The notes below the pieces were generated by a model. It did not search any database. It saw only the letters and a list, made by a program, of their open reading frames with translations, and was not told the origin of the DNA. The position numbers and the translations under genes are program-made. Of a stretch of DNA of 64,000 nucleotides, positions 1-12,612 are shown piece after piece; the stretch's first letter is position 1, and the number at the start of each line of letters is the position of its first letter. The stretch lies in contig NC_134279.1 in assembly GCF_949628215.1 (NCBI RefSeq), forward strand, positions 54,362,266 through 54,426,265, given 5' to 3'. This DNA is from Phalacrocorax aristotelis. Taxonomy: Eukaryota; Chordata; Aves; Suliformes; Phalacrocoracidae.

Positions 1-1948
1 TAACAACTGTTTGAAACACCATTTGTGCCCCGCCAAAATTTTAAGTTGATAAAAGTTTCATTATATGAGTTATAATTCAATGCAGCTATTGGGGGTTGTA
101 TAAAAGATAAAGTTAAAACTCCCTAAAAATATAATAGACGAATTTCAAGTCATAAAATATTTTGAAAACATTTGGAACTATTATAGCTAAAAAAAGGTAA
201 ACGATCGTAGTATCTGCCTTCTAGTACCTCTGTAGATGAATTGGATCATTTTGAAGGTCACTGAGTTTAGGTGCTGAAAATGTAGACATGCAAAATCATA
301 GCACATTTTAAACATCTTTTGAGTACATAGTTTTGTCTGAAGTCAGATAATATTTTTCCTTTAATTTCATGCAGTAAGCCTCTGTGTTTAACTGTGATTT
401 GATATCTACTCCAGAAATATTTCATTCCTAATGTCTTTCTGTTCCTCATCCATGAAGATATTAAACAGATTTTTATACATAGAACTTCATGCCTGCATGT
501 GTATTTTCAAACAGTTGTTTATTGCGTGACTAGATTTGACACAAATCTTGGCATGTTCTCCTAAAAGATCCTGCAGCTCATGTCTGCTGTGATTTGCTTT
601 GTTGGCTCAATTAAAAATTATGCACGTGTTGTGAGAAGAACTAGATGAGTTGTATAAATCTTTGTTGACAGGACTGTATTCAAAAGCTGTAAGTTCTGTT
701 TCTCACTGTGAAGTGTTGGATGAAAAACATTTCTTTAATTACTCCAGAAAATTTCAATTTCAAGCCAAGTGGCTTGCTTTTTATTTTCCATTCATTTTTA
801 TGTTTATCTTGCATGATGTCTCTTGTAGATATCATCTTTACAAAATGAATGATGTTACACTTGATTCCCTTAAGAAATCTAGGGAATGATATATACCTGG
901 GTTAGTCCCAAAGGAAAACAAATGTACTAATTTGAAAGCTGCTGATTTTCTAAGACTGTTGTGCTTCCTGAAAAGGAATGTGGTTCTGTTGCAGTTTGGG
1001 TAAAGTTAAAAGCAGCAAAACAAAACTCCATTTGCAAAGCAAGTAAGGTCAAATTTTCATTAAAGAGCATCTTTCCACGAGTCATTAAAATTTTTATCTT
1101 AGAAACTTTTTCATGATGTCAGAGTGGTTTAGACCTTGGTACAGGAATGTGGAAATTTCTAGGCTACTAGAAGTTTCAGCACAGGTTGCAGAGTGGATCC
1201 TATGGAAGTGGATCTTCCAGGATGCTGACCATTGTACCTTTACATGTTCCCTTTTTCCTGGTCCCTAACTTCTCTGAAGCTCTGACATGCATGATATCCA
1301 TGCGCTTGTTAGGCCTATTTTCTCAAGGTTCGCCACAGGTGGAAGTATTATGTAGAGGCCTGGCCGTAGAAGCTGAAGGGCTAACAGGGACTCCTTAGCT
1401 CTGCTCTCCCATGAGGGACAAAGAGGCAGGTTGGCCTCTTCCCAGCCCTGCTGATACCCAGGCTTCAGTGCTGACATGACACCTGTGGGAAGGCAGGAGT
1501 GGTCAGTAAGCAACCCCTCCTAAAAGCCCCTTGTAAGTGTTCGTAAAATCATTACAAAGGGAATGAGATCTTCTGGGTGCATGATGGGCAACAGAGTACC
1601 ATCATTATTGCTATCCCTTTCTGTACTACCTCCAAAAAGATTCCAGAGAAACTAGAAGCCCCCTTTCTTCCTTGCCTCCCTTTACGCATATAATACACAT
1701 GAGGCAGAGTAAATGTGTGGCTGCCTTCCTGTCTTTTCAGTTTGGTGCTGTGCTGGTGCGCACCATTTGCAGTCAAGGTCACAAAGACCACGGCTGCTTC
1801 AATAATTTTTAACTCTTTGCGTCGTTTCCTTTCTAGGATAATTAGTTTTGTTATCTTTAATGGAAATAAATGAAAATAAAATGTTTAGAAGAGCAGTTGC
1901 ACCAAGTCTAAACAGCTTTACTCACAGTGCATTGTTCTTTTTGTGCAG
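1..1948 (+). other. SCFD2: SCFD2 intron sequence at the window's left edge
   Basis: AT-rich sequence upstream of the first visible SCFD2 exon. I found no other exon with matching frame and splice sites, and no clear repeat. Open frames here are short and look like chance. Confidence 0.7.
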
Positions 1949-2083
1949 GCTTCTTACAAACCGCTGCTGAAACAGGTAGTGGAAGAGATCTGTAATCCTG
2001 ATCGACCTGATCCTATTGATATTGAGCATGTGTCATCAGGCCTCACGGATCTCCTTAAAACTGGATTCAGCATGTTCATGAAG
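1949..2083 (+). CDS. SCFD2: SCFD2 antepenultimate coding exon
   Basis: 135 bp, 45 codons, phase 0 at both ends. The acceptor is TTTTTGTGCAG immediately before 1949 and the donor is AAG|GTAAAC after 2083. It encodes a segment starting ASYKPLLKQ and ending TGFSMFMK. The frame remains open into the intron for about 20 codons, which is not meaningful. It belongs to the C-terminal region of the Sec1-like domain. Confidence 0.93.
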
Positions 2084-5000
2084 GTAAACCAGGCTTCCCA
2101 AGCTCACCTGGAAGATTTTCCTGAGGTCATAGCGTCATATGGCCATAGCTGATTTTATGTATTTGAGTTTATATTATTCAGCAGAACTTAAGGGGCAGTT
2201 ACAAGAGTTGAATGCTTTCAGGGGGTCTGGGAATAGCTTGAGGCACCTCATTGCAGGCACAGTACATCTGGGTAGCACCTGCTGAGCAAAACAAGAGGAA
2301 TGGAGTAGACTGGACACCTAGATAAGGGTGGTGCTGGACACCTAAATCAGGGTGATACATCTGGGAGGAGGCAATGTGTCTTTGCTAAAGGGAAGTCTTA
2401 CCTCACATAGCTTTTGGAGCTCCTCAGAGAGACCCAATACACAAATTGATAAGCGAGTGCCAGTTCATATAACCTACCTAGATTTCCAAAAGGTATTCCA
2501 CAAGGCACCTCATCAGAGGATTTTAAGGACACCAAGTAGCCTTGAGTTAGGAGAGAAGTAAGTATGAACAGTCAGGACTCACAGGGGAGGAAGGTCATCA
2601 GAGGACCTCCATATTCAGTGCCTTTTCTATAACTGGATAAGGTTCAACTTGTAGTGGGGAGGGAGGAAGCCTGTTAGTCAGAAATTGTCCTGTGGATGCT
2701 CTTAGCATGTTTTAAGACAGTCTTTCTACAAGAGCTTACTCTGCTTTACAAATTAACCTGTACTAAGTGTTCATTAAATGTCTACAGAGACGAAGTGTGG
2801 AGTAGCTAGCATGCTGTACATTCAGCTCTGCTCTGCTGCATATCCTGAGTTCTCCACTGAAGAGTATTATGTAAGAGTATGAAGTATATTATGGCAATAT
2901 GTACCTGTAAGCACCTGCATCTCTGCTAGTAAGAAAAATACCATACAGTATGGAATATATAACAGATGAGCAAGTGAACCTTATGTAGGATGAATAATTT
3001 ATAGGCATCATCACATACCTCACAAATGTGTCCATGCTTTCTCATTTATTTTGTAGCCTGGCTTGTTGGCAAGTGCTTGATTATTATGTGATTGAGTTTC
3101 TGACCAGCCCCTATTGCTCACACAAGAAGATCTTCTCCACTTACTGCACCATCAGCACTGTAATTATTTCATGAGCTTCCTTATATTTTTATTTCTTCCT
3201 CAATGTCTGAATATAAATGCCTACTCACATGAACATGCTTTGGTAAGTGACAGACTCAGACATGCTTATGCAGGACAGACTTTTAAAGATACTTCTTGTC
3301 CAGAAGTTGTTTCTCTGGTGGATGTGCTTGTTTTGAAGCCTCGGGAAGGTGAGGAGAAAAGGCCTCCCTGCTGCAAGGATTCCTCTTTTGGCTGCTGCTC
3401 TAGAACACACGTGGTTTATGATGATCTGAGCTCGGTAGCATTGATACCAAGTGACTTGCATGGCAGTCTAGTTCATAGTGATCGATGTGTTTTCCTTTTT
3501 TCCAGTTATTCAGCTAAATTAATTGGTTTCTGGTTGGTCACAAATACCAGATGCATTGGTGCTGGTGTCCTGGTTGCCAGACATAGCCCTTGTAGGGCAG
3601 TAGAAGTTGTTTCTGCTGACTTTCCTCAGAGTAACAGGCAGTGTTTTGTGATCTGCCGTGAGAACAAAACTGTCTTCCGCCCCCTTCCTGCTTCAGTTTT
3701 AGGGTTTTATTGACTTCTGTCACCCTGCTTTCCCATCTCCCCCTCTCTCTCCAGCAAAGAGCACTCTAACCGTCAGCATCCTGAGGAAATGCAGCAGTGG
3801 TAGGCTCAGAGCTAGAGAGAAGGCTGAGGTCCATCTGGGATGCTCTGCTACCTCAGGGAACCATTCCTCCTTCTTCCTTCAGCCTCCTTCACTCAACGTA
3901 ATGGCTTTGCTTTTTTTCTTGGATAGTCTTTCTGATTGCCCGGGATAACTGTCCCAATTATTTTAACACATGGCATTTTGAACTGAAAATGAATTTCACT
4001 TGGGGATCTTTGCAAAATTCAGATTTCACAGTAAATGCAATCCAGAGGCCTCAGAAGTGTCCCAAAACAACTGAACTTTAGAAGGATCCCAGAAAATACA
4101 CATTGCTTTTGTTGCAGTCCATTTCAGTTCTTCTTCTGTATCACAGAAATGAGCTGTGTTTAGCTACATGCAGCCAGTTCCTTCAAAAGAGAGAGCCTTG
4201 GGTGGTTGTATTATCAAACGAAAAAATCTTGGCAGAAACTTGCATTCTTAACACAGCCAAATATTTTGTACCCAAAGTATTGTCCTCCCTCAAAACATTT
4301 GTGCATAGCATAACAAAATTACAGATTCCAAGACCCTTTTCATTGCAATTTTAATTTAATTTAGAGTTTGCATGCCTAATAGTATTTTTAATATGCATTT
4401 CTGGAATTTGTGGTTTGAACTTTAGTCTTCTGAAAAATAATAAGTTTTATATAGGCACCATATGTTTGGATCTAGGTTTATTTTGACTGAAGGAAATGAT
4501 TTGTCAAGGCATTTTCTCTTTAGTATTGCCATGAAAGCTTGTGTTTTCTGATTAATGCTCTTATATTGGGTGTCCTTTCAGTGTGTCCAACGTTATGCAT
4601 GCATGTTTATGGTAAGTTCATTGTTGCTAGGAAAGATGTTAGGAAAGAGAGGCTTTATTCAATAGCAAGCTCCTGAAGTTCGAGCTCTTTGCATATATCT
4701 TGCGCCATTCAGAAGCTTCGTGAGATGGAGTGGAGCCATTTGCTTTGGTGACAGGGTTAAGAAGAGCAAAGATGCATGAAAAGGAATAAAACAGTAATTC
4801 CTGTATTACCTTGAAGTGCCATAGCAAAGCATTTTGTCAACTTTTATCTTCACAATCTTTGTGAGCACTTATTTCTTTAACCTTGTGTCACTGCTTACAG
4901 CGATTATGGCATCAAATACTCCAATATTTTAGCAAGTAATACCTCTATCTGACCTGCTTTGTAAGTAATTATTTAGGTCTTAATTAAACTCCTTATGGTG

Positions 5001-8000
5001 CTTGTAATAGGAATGGACTTTTTTTCATTTGAGGTTGACACTGTGTCACATGCGGATAGTAAGGAGTGAGCAGTCTGATGTGGGAAAGCACATAAAGAAA
5101 GTCTTTGTGAGCTCTGGTGTATCCACTTAATTGGTCTGTTGGTGTAAATGGAAAATTGCCCAATATCACACCGTAATTGCAGGACACCCTGCTGAATTGT
5201 AGTCTATATGTTACCTGTGCCATCAGTTCAATGCAGATGGCTGGCAAAGTGGGGGCGATTAAGAGAATAAACAACCCGTATACAAATACTCAGCTCACTA
5301 ATACATCTATCTAAGGCTTTTTGTACTGGTTTCAAACTCCTGGGGAACTGAAGAGTTCCCTGTCTGGGGAGCAGCATTGAACAGGGAGCCCTGTGTAATC
5401 AAAGGCCAGCTAGCCTGGAGAGAGAGCACGCCATCCCTCGTGCGCTTGCTTCAAAGGGAAGGTTGCCAGTCAGAAAGCCTGACAGAGCTGCAGGATGAAA
5501 AACTACCCAAAGACTAAATAGAGGGCAGCCACAAGGAAGAGACGAAGAGCTGTACCCTCAGGAGCTGGAGCCACAGGGATCAAAGATAGCTGCCATGGTG
5601 GTGAAAGCAAAGGAACTACACTCCGCCCAAACACGGGTTGATGACCGCTTTCATTCTGTCAAGTGAATGCAGTCAAAAACCTACGCTCGTGGAGGGAGAG
5701 GGGGTGGAGATCTAAAAAGGAGCAAGTTAAACTGTTCTCACTGTCACTTTTCAGAGCCAAACATTTGGAGTGTTTCATGCTCGAAGGTGGTGTGACAAGA
5801 GCAATTGCATGGGCTCCATTGACATCACTCCCAAAGACTGGAGCAAGGCGTTGTCAGGGGAGTGTGTTTGGTCAAGAAAGAGAGAGTTTGCTATGAAACA
5901 GCAATGTAATCAAACTTCTAGACGTGGTTAAGAGGAAACTGATGTAAAGCATCACCTTCACATTTAAAATTAAAATGCAGTTTTATAAAGTCTTAACTGA
6001 AATGTAATGTTTGTGCCATTTTAATGTTAATTGGGGAAATATCAAACAAGGATTTTGTTTGAGCTGAAATTCCTTTATATTAGTTACAACCAGTCATAGA
6101 AGTATTGAAAACTCTGAAGTGAAACAAGCTAGGAACTGATTTAATGCTGTAATGAACCTGATTTATTTTCATTGGGTGAATTCTAAAGGATTATTCACTG
6201 GACTGGTGAAAACACATTACTTATGATTCTTTCCATTGCTGACCTCAGGCAGGGATTCTAGCATGTGTAGGCTGGACTACTTGCTTCTCCTGGGTAGTAA
6301 TTTACCCCTCAATCCTTAAAGATCCATGCATACATGGATCCAACCTGTGCATCCACCCAAGTCCTCTCCTCCCACTCTGGGGAAGGGAGGAAAGAGATAA
6401 GGAATGGAGGGAAAAGCTCTCAGACCTCATGAGAAACTCCTCTAGGTTTCAGTGGAAGCCATGAAGACTCCATTTCCCTGGAAACGGTTCATTAGTTTTA
6501 ACTGGGTGTCATCCCCATTGAGTTCACTCTCAGCTGCTACAGAAACGAGCATTCCATGAATATTTCATTCTGAGCTTCCTCGTTAGTCTTCCTTCAGCAG
6601 CTGAGGGAGCCACTCATTGCTAGACCATAGGTTTGGAGTTGGAATGAGCAACTACAAGTAATGCTTTCCTTCATTTTACAGGTGAATCGCCCTCACCCTG
6701 GTGATCATCCTCTTCTGATCATCTTTATGGTTGGTGGAGTGACAGTCTCCGAGGTCAAAATGGTGAAAGATCTGGTAGCAACACGCAAACCTGGTACCCA
6801 GGTAAAAACAGCTCTAAATGTACAGTTCCTTTCTGAACAAAGACTAAGAAAATTCATCAGATAATGTTCCCTATAGCAGTGGTACCAAACCTACACAAAG
6901 CCACAGCCACATGAACAGGAATGGTGTTAGGATTTTGCTGTGAAACATCTGTAGGCAACAAGTGTTCAGGCACCAAGGGTCTGTTTTTTACACGTTAGAG
7001 TTAGCAATAAAAATTCAAACTCAGGTTGGAGAGTTCAGAACAGACTGGCATTATTCTGAAGGAGCTTTCATCATGTCTCAAAAGATAAATTTCTTGGTAT
7101 TCTTTATAAACAGAAACATTTGCTGCCCAAAAGTCTACAGGCTCCCTGGCAGTGCATTTACAGGACATAGCGCAGGGACGCTCAGAAGGAGCCTGCCAAG
7201 GATCTGGGTACCATCTAGTGACATATCAATGGTGATCCTGCAGACAAGTCAGTTGGAATTGCTGAGGAGCAAGATAAATTAGCCTGGATACAGCTGTACT
7301 GCTTTCTGGTCCAGGCCAGGTATCTCTGATAGGTATTTGACCACTAGATGCCTTAAGTAGCCTGAAGCAGGTGATGTGGAAAAAGCCCCAAGTTTCTGCG
7401 GCCTTTGCATGGGGCTATTGGACTCCTGGAAGGAAGATGATTCCCATGGTGAAGCTTCAGTAGTGTCCGTGCAGCTCATCTTTGCCTCTTCCACTCTCTG
7501 GCAGCAGAACCAGACTACAGCAGCTGTCATCTGAATGGAGTGGGGAGGGAGAAGAGGAGGATGGATGGGCTGTGGTGGCATCTGAGATGTTAAAAATCCT
7601 GTTAATCATTGTAATCATTGTAATCATTGTAATCATTGTAAAAATCAATGTAAAAATCACTGTTAACTGTGGAGAAGTGTGTACAAGAGCAATCAGGTAT
7701 CTGCTGAATAGTGCAGACATACAGAGCAATCTAAAAACTGCAGAGAAGTGCTGTGTAACCAGCTGCTTCATAAACATAAGTCTAGTTTCCAGGGTGGCTT
7801 GTAAACATCTTGTTTTCAATTCCTATTGAATGCAGTTTTGATTAGTGAGAAATCGTTAGCAAAATGGGGCCAACCAAAGGCTGAGCGACCCCGGTTTTGA
7901 CATGTTTTACACGTTTTAGTTGTCTTTGCAAGGCAGTCTCTAGCAGTATTTTATAAGACAGAGTGGCATTTCTAGCGGTGTTTTTTTGATCTGATAACAC

Positions 8001-11000
8001 GTTTCTCCCCAATTAGCCTATTGGTAATCTACTCAAAGCAGTGAATAAAATTCTTTCTCATCCTGAAGGGGGATTGAGTTGTGACATACTGATGGACAAG
8101 TTAATCCACACCCGAAATGTATTAATACACCCTGAAAGATAAGCAGAGGGTTAACACGTGAGTTGGTTAAGAACTATGCAGGGAGATTTTTGACTGGCTT
8201 TCTAGAGGGACTTGAGGCTTGACAGTGGTGACATGGGATCTGGTGTTGCTTTGCTTTGGCTTAACCCCAGCAGCAGGTCACCCTCTGAGGCAGATTCCTA
8301 AAGAATTTTAAGCTTTTACTGCATCTTGCCCTTTGTCCAAATGTGCTGTGTTAGAGGTGAAAAGACTTGGGGGGAGAGGTGGGAGGAGGAAGAGAAAGAA
8401 GAAAAGAGGCAGTTGTGCAAGTCTCTCATATAAAAAAGTTTATAAATTTGTTGGATTTACCTGGATTTCTGCACTATAGCTGTGAATATGTGCCACCTGT
8501 TTGGGATTATTCTCTTTTCAAAAACCCAGGCATTTGTCTAACTCAAGCCAGCATTTAACAGAGCTTTTTTGTGGTGTTCAGGCAATCGGGGGAACATTGG
8601 CCTCCCAAGTCCCTTCCAGTCAAACAAAACACTGACATTTATCCTAATTATTGGCTCTTGGAGAAACGGAGAGACGTGTGGGTGCAAAAATAAAGAATTG
8701 AGGAAAGTAACAGAAAAACTGACAGGACACACACTGATAGCTTCAGCAGCTGCTTGGAGTTGAGGCAAATGACATTTAAATGTGGAGTGGGAGACACATG
8801 TTTCCATCCACTGAACTGCTGTGCATCTGAATATGAATGACAAATTTATTTCTCGTAGAGGAGCACAAAGGAATACGGCATTTCCTATGCAACATTTGGT
8901 TTTGGATAGTGGTGAATAGCTCCCCTAACCTAGTGAGAAGTATCCTACTTTCAAAGGAAGAAATTACCTTTTTCTCCCACTCTTTAATCAAGAGAGAAAA
9001 GAAAAAAGGGGGGAAAGAGCATGAGTGGATATTTCACCCTCACAACATGCACAACCACCTATGTGGTTCTGGCTGAGGCATGCAAACCCCTCCAGATGCA
9101 CCATCACATGTTAGCTGCATCCTTCCCTGCCCTCTACTGAGGGGGAACTGCCTATTGCAGCACAGTGGGTCGGGATGTGGGCTCCTCGGGGTGGGATGGG
9201 ATGGGGTGGGTGTGATAGCAGCTCCTCGCCTGCCATCGGGAGGGGTAGCCCTTCAGGTGCAGCATCGAAGCCAGGCATGCTGTACTGAACAAGGAGAAGG
9301 TCTGCAAAGGAGATACACTGTCCTGAAGAGACCTGCCTAGAGAAGAGATGGACATTACTTATCTGGGCAATTCCCTCCTTCTCTGTCAAAATGAAGTAAC
9401 AAATATTCACATTTATCCCCCTCAGTGAGCCCTCAGAGATATTGGGGGGAAAGGAGAGAAGTCCCACTGTATTTCGCTACGTCCTTTCTCAGTCGTTAAA
9501 GTTGCGGCTCTCATTTTTCACTCTAGGCTTGCTTTTAGTTGCACAAACTCCCTCAGGGTTCAGCGGTGGGACTCCAAGAAGAAATTGCTTTTATCTGGCA
9601 GTGGCTATTGTTGATATTTGGCTTGTACACCCAAAAAACTTCAGTAATGTGTCCCCTCATGTTTTTCAGAACTAAGCTGCATGATAACAAGATGAGCACA
9701 TACTGTGCTATAGTCTGATTCTCACGTAACATAAGTAAGACAGTGTCAGCTTTTGGCATCTGCAAATTACAGGGAGTTTTTAATCCACAGAAAGGAGAAG
9801 AGGTAATCAGTGTCAGTTTGCCACAGATTGTGTGGGAGGACAAGGGAAAGGGAGAAGTGAGAGGGAGACTATCATCAATACTGAAGGGATCTGTAGTAAC
9901 TTAACTCCAGATTCCTTTCATTATTTGAAGTGAAAAGATGAAATAAAGAACAACAAAAAAAGTTGAAATGCAGCGCTACCGCACGTTTAAGCCATGCAAT
10001 GAAGAGCACAAGCAGTTTGATAGCTACTGCAGGAAGTGGACACACAGACATACTCTGTTGTTGATGCTTGTGCTGCTTCTCCTCAGATTTGCACTGAAGA
10101 TGCAAATTCATGTTCAAGTAGGCTGGTAAGATAAATCTGCCCCCATGTCCTTGCCTGCAGTCCTGACCCTACAAACACTACTGGACTTGGGGCTTTGTAA
10201 AAGCAGTGTCCCACAACTTTGATCATGACTTAGCTCCACGCAGCAAGAGCATATGTGCTTGCTCCTTGCTGATAGCTTTTCCCTGCAGAGAAGGCTTCAC
10301 ACTAGGCACATGCATACTGGTTTTCACCTAAGGAAAACAGATACCTGCATCTAGCGGGGTGTGTATCATGGCTGTAGTGAGCAACGGTCTCGTTCATTAG
10401 ACCTGTCTTGGATTAATTTTTTGAACAAACAAAAGCGATGGCATCTCAACAGTGCTCGAGGTTGAGCCTCGGTCCTGATATGCAGGCAGCTTGTGCCTGG
10501 CTTGAAGAGATATTTCTGAAGAGGGACTTCAGCTCTCCGCAGCAGGCCGGCAGCATTTCTGTGGTGCTCGCCTTACCTTCAACTGTGATGTAGGAGAGGA
10601 AACCCCTGCTTCATCAGCTGGTGCCTCGCAGTAAACACAATGGCAGTCATAACAAATCACTGGGTAAGATGTGGGTAGAAGTGAGTCAAAGCACACATTC
10701 ATCGAGAGTACAATGCTACCAGTCATTATGCTCCTTAAAGTGATTTAACTACAGTTATTAGTGAGCAGACGGTTTCACTAGGCAAGTTGTATCGCCCTGT
10801 CAGTAAACACAGAAATACACAGGCTGTCGAGTGCTGGGTAAAGCAAACCGTTCATAGCCATGGCTCATTAGTACTGTGATCAGTCTCGGTCCCCTTCCTT
10901 TTGACTCATTTCTTCTCCCTCTTTTTTCAGGTAATCGTGCTCTCCTCTGCACTCCTCACACCACATAGTGCTATTGAGTTGTTGTTTGCCAAAGACCGTC

Positions 11001-11023
11001 TCCAGCCTGACACAGATATCTGA
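1949..11023 (+). CDS. SCFD2: SCFD2, Sec1 family domain-containing protein 2, 3' part (last three coding exons)
   Basis: The exons are 1949-2083, 6682-6801 and 10931-11023. All are phase 0 and together code the C-terminal 115 residues, ending in TGA at 11021. The earlier exons lie left of the window. Each exon has an AG acceptor with a pyrimidine tract, and the two internal ones have GT donors (GTAAAC, GTAAAA). The peptide matches my memory of the C-terminus of vertebrate SCFD2 across all three exon joins: a DIEHVSSGLTDLLKTG segment, then HPLLIIFMVGGVTVSEVKMV, then a short tail with LLFAKDRLQPD. SCFD2 is a divergent member of the Sec1/Munc18 family, whose members bind SNAREs in vesicle traffic; its own role is poorly defined. 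The neighbour RASL11B gives the same synteny as human 4q12. The reading frame is intact and nothing looks pseudogenic. Confidence 0.93.
2084..6681 (+). other. SCFD2: SCFD2 intron (4.6 kb)
   Basis: Runs from donor GTAAAC at 2084 to the acceptor ending at 6681. It holds a CR1-like LINE fragment near 2340-2640. A somewhat GC-richer block at about 5320-5900 has no identity I can assign. A 199-codon open frame at 3114-3713 has no recognisable domain and is probably chance. Confidence 0.75.
2196..2650 (+). mobile_element. CR1-like LINE fragment, reverse-transcriptase region
   Basis: One frame reads YLDFQKVFHKAPHQRIL (about 2480-2530), which matches the CR1/L3-type reverse transcriptase block YLDFxKAFDxVPH. 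The key aspartate of FD is changed to His and flanking frames are broken, so this is a dead, old copy. The outer limits are guesses; only about 2430-2560 is well supported. Confidence 0.6.
6682..6801 (+). CDS. SCFD2: SCFD2 penultimate coding exon
   Basis: 120 bp, 40 codons, phase 0. The acceptor is CATTTTACAG before 6682 and the donor is CAG|GTAAAA after 6801. It encodes VNRPHPGDHP, then a hydrophobic strand (LLIIFMVGGV) and a helix (SEVKMVKDLVA), ending KPGTQ. This is the most conserved and diagnostic stretch of the SCFD2 tail in the window. Confidence 0.95.
6802..10930 (+). other. SCFD2: SCFD2 last intron (4.1 kb)
   Basis: Runs from donor GTAAAA at 6802 to the acceptor TTTTTTCAG ending at 10930. 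It contains a 9-bp tandem repeat (7604-7639) and a purine-rich tract around 8367-8412. I recognise no further exon. Confidence 0.8.
7604..7639 (+). repeat. Tandem 9-bp repeat, AATCATTGT x4
   Basis: Four perfect copies of AATCATTGT in SCFD2's last intron, followed by two degenerate 12-bp relatives (AAAAATCAATGT, then AAAAATCACTGT) to about 7664. It translates as a meaningless IIV repeat. Confidence 0.9.
10931..11023 (+). CDS. SCFD2: SCFD2 terminal coding exon with stop codon
   Basis: 30 codons plus TGA. The acceptor CTTTTTTCAG ends at 10930. The peptide begins VIVLSSALLTPHS and ends RLQPDTDI. Frame and content continue directly from the previous exon (KPGTQ to VIVLS), as in other vertebrate SCFD2 proteins. 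Confidence 0.93.
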   Translation, partial: VIVLSSALLTPHSAIELLFAKDRLQPDTDI

Positions 11024-12612
11024 TGCGGGACAATCTGTGGAGAAGATGAGTGAGTTCCTCAGCTGGAAAATTCAAATCCCTGGTCTGTCACCCTTCCCAA
11101 CAGCCTTCCAAAAAATGACATGTCCCGCTGCTGCACTTACGGCTCCAGCTGAAACAGTTTGAAGCAGCTGTGTATCTGGCTGCAAGGGAACATGTGCAGC
11201 TCACAGGCAGCTCTCCCAGATGATCCAGTTGTCCAGCAACAACTCCCCCCTCCTCAACAGTAACACCATGTGGTGCTGAATCACCCCAGCCCCACTCTGT
11301 GCAGCAAGGATGATCGCTTGTAATAATTCCCTAGAAAAGGAGCAGCTGAGGATCCAGTGATGCTGAATTTGCACTCCCCAAGCAGTACTTTTTCCTCTGA
11401 GTATTCCTGATGGTTTCCCTGGGGCTGCTTCAGGTAGTGCTGAGGGAGTAAAAGGCTAGCGAAATCAACCCTCTCTGTCATGTTACCTTGCAAAACATGT
11501 GTGCCTTATACAGCATTAACTGCCTCTGCTCTTACTTTATCCCTCAGCCCAGATAGGTGAGGGAGCACAGCCCTGATTTAGCCGACAGAGCAGCTCCCAG
11601 TCTGGTGATGCTCTCCCAGTGGGACTGGTAGAGGCAGAGAAGCAGAGAGCCAGACTCGAGGGCTAGGTTACGTGGTTGCTTCTCTCTCAGCTTCCCGTTT
11701 CCTGCTCTAGTTTCTCCACCCACAGTCCTAGGAGAAAAGACTGTTTCTGATGGCACACTTCTCTGCAGGATTACGCAGGAGGACATATGGGCTGTGATGG
11801 TTTGATGATAACCCTGGAAGAATCTTCCCCTCACATGCATTTAAAAAAGCACGATCCCATTTTTCAAGAGGCCGCAGTGACAGATTCTTTCTTGAAGTAG
11901 GTTTCTGAATAGCATGATTAGAGAAGAGCTTTTATTTTTGATTTATGATCATGAAAGAGCCGCTATCAAATTCAGTTATGTAATCTTTTCCCTCATAAAA
12001 CTTTGATACAATCTGTGATAAAAAAGCAGCAGCCAATAGAGATTGTGATTGCGTATAGCACCAAGACTTCCAAATTGCAACAGAAAATGGTGGAGCAATA
12101 AAGCTGCATCCTCTTGCGTCATCCAAGGGTGCTAAGACTACAGCTTACACTGAGACGAGAATGTGAAATTATAAGTGACATTCACTCTATCATATCATTC
12201 TTTATTATGCACAGGAATAGATTAAATGGGAAGTAGGCTTTTAACCTATGTTCACTAGCTAGCGTAAGTTCTCTTAAATGTTTATAATGGTATTCAGAAA
12301 AGGGTGCATTTTGATTTAAATTCACTTTTGAGTGGCTGGAAGGAAACAATGGACTGATTATAAAGCATGGACAATGTTGCCTTTATGGAAGAGAGATTTA
12401 TAAGAATGACTATAGAATGGAACTTTGTGCTATAAAAAAAGAGAAATATTATGAGATTGCAATGTTAAAGCTCAAGAAATAGTTTGAACAGAGCAAGTAG
12501 AAATCAAATAGCCAGTCTCTTGGTTTCTTTTGTGCCCTCCTGTACTCTTTAATCTTACAATATGGCTGTTTTGTAAATTCTGTAATCAATAAAGCAATGC
12601 TTTTACAATGCC
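11024..12612 (+). other. SCFD2: SCFD2 3' UTR with two polyadenylation signals
   Basis: Starts after the stop codon at 11023. AATAAA hexamers lie at 12097-12102 and 12588-12593; the second is followed by a T-rich stretch, so cleavage probably falls near 12605-12615. Use of the proximal site would shorten the UTR by about 490 nt. The exact end is inferred. Confidence 0.65.

Noticed and set aside
3114-3713. 199-codon open frame in an SCFD2 intron
   Set aside because: No domain, no splice context and no recognisable homologue; consistent with a chance frame.
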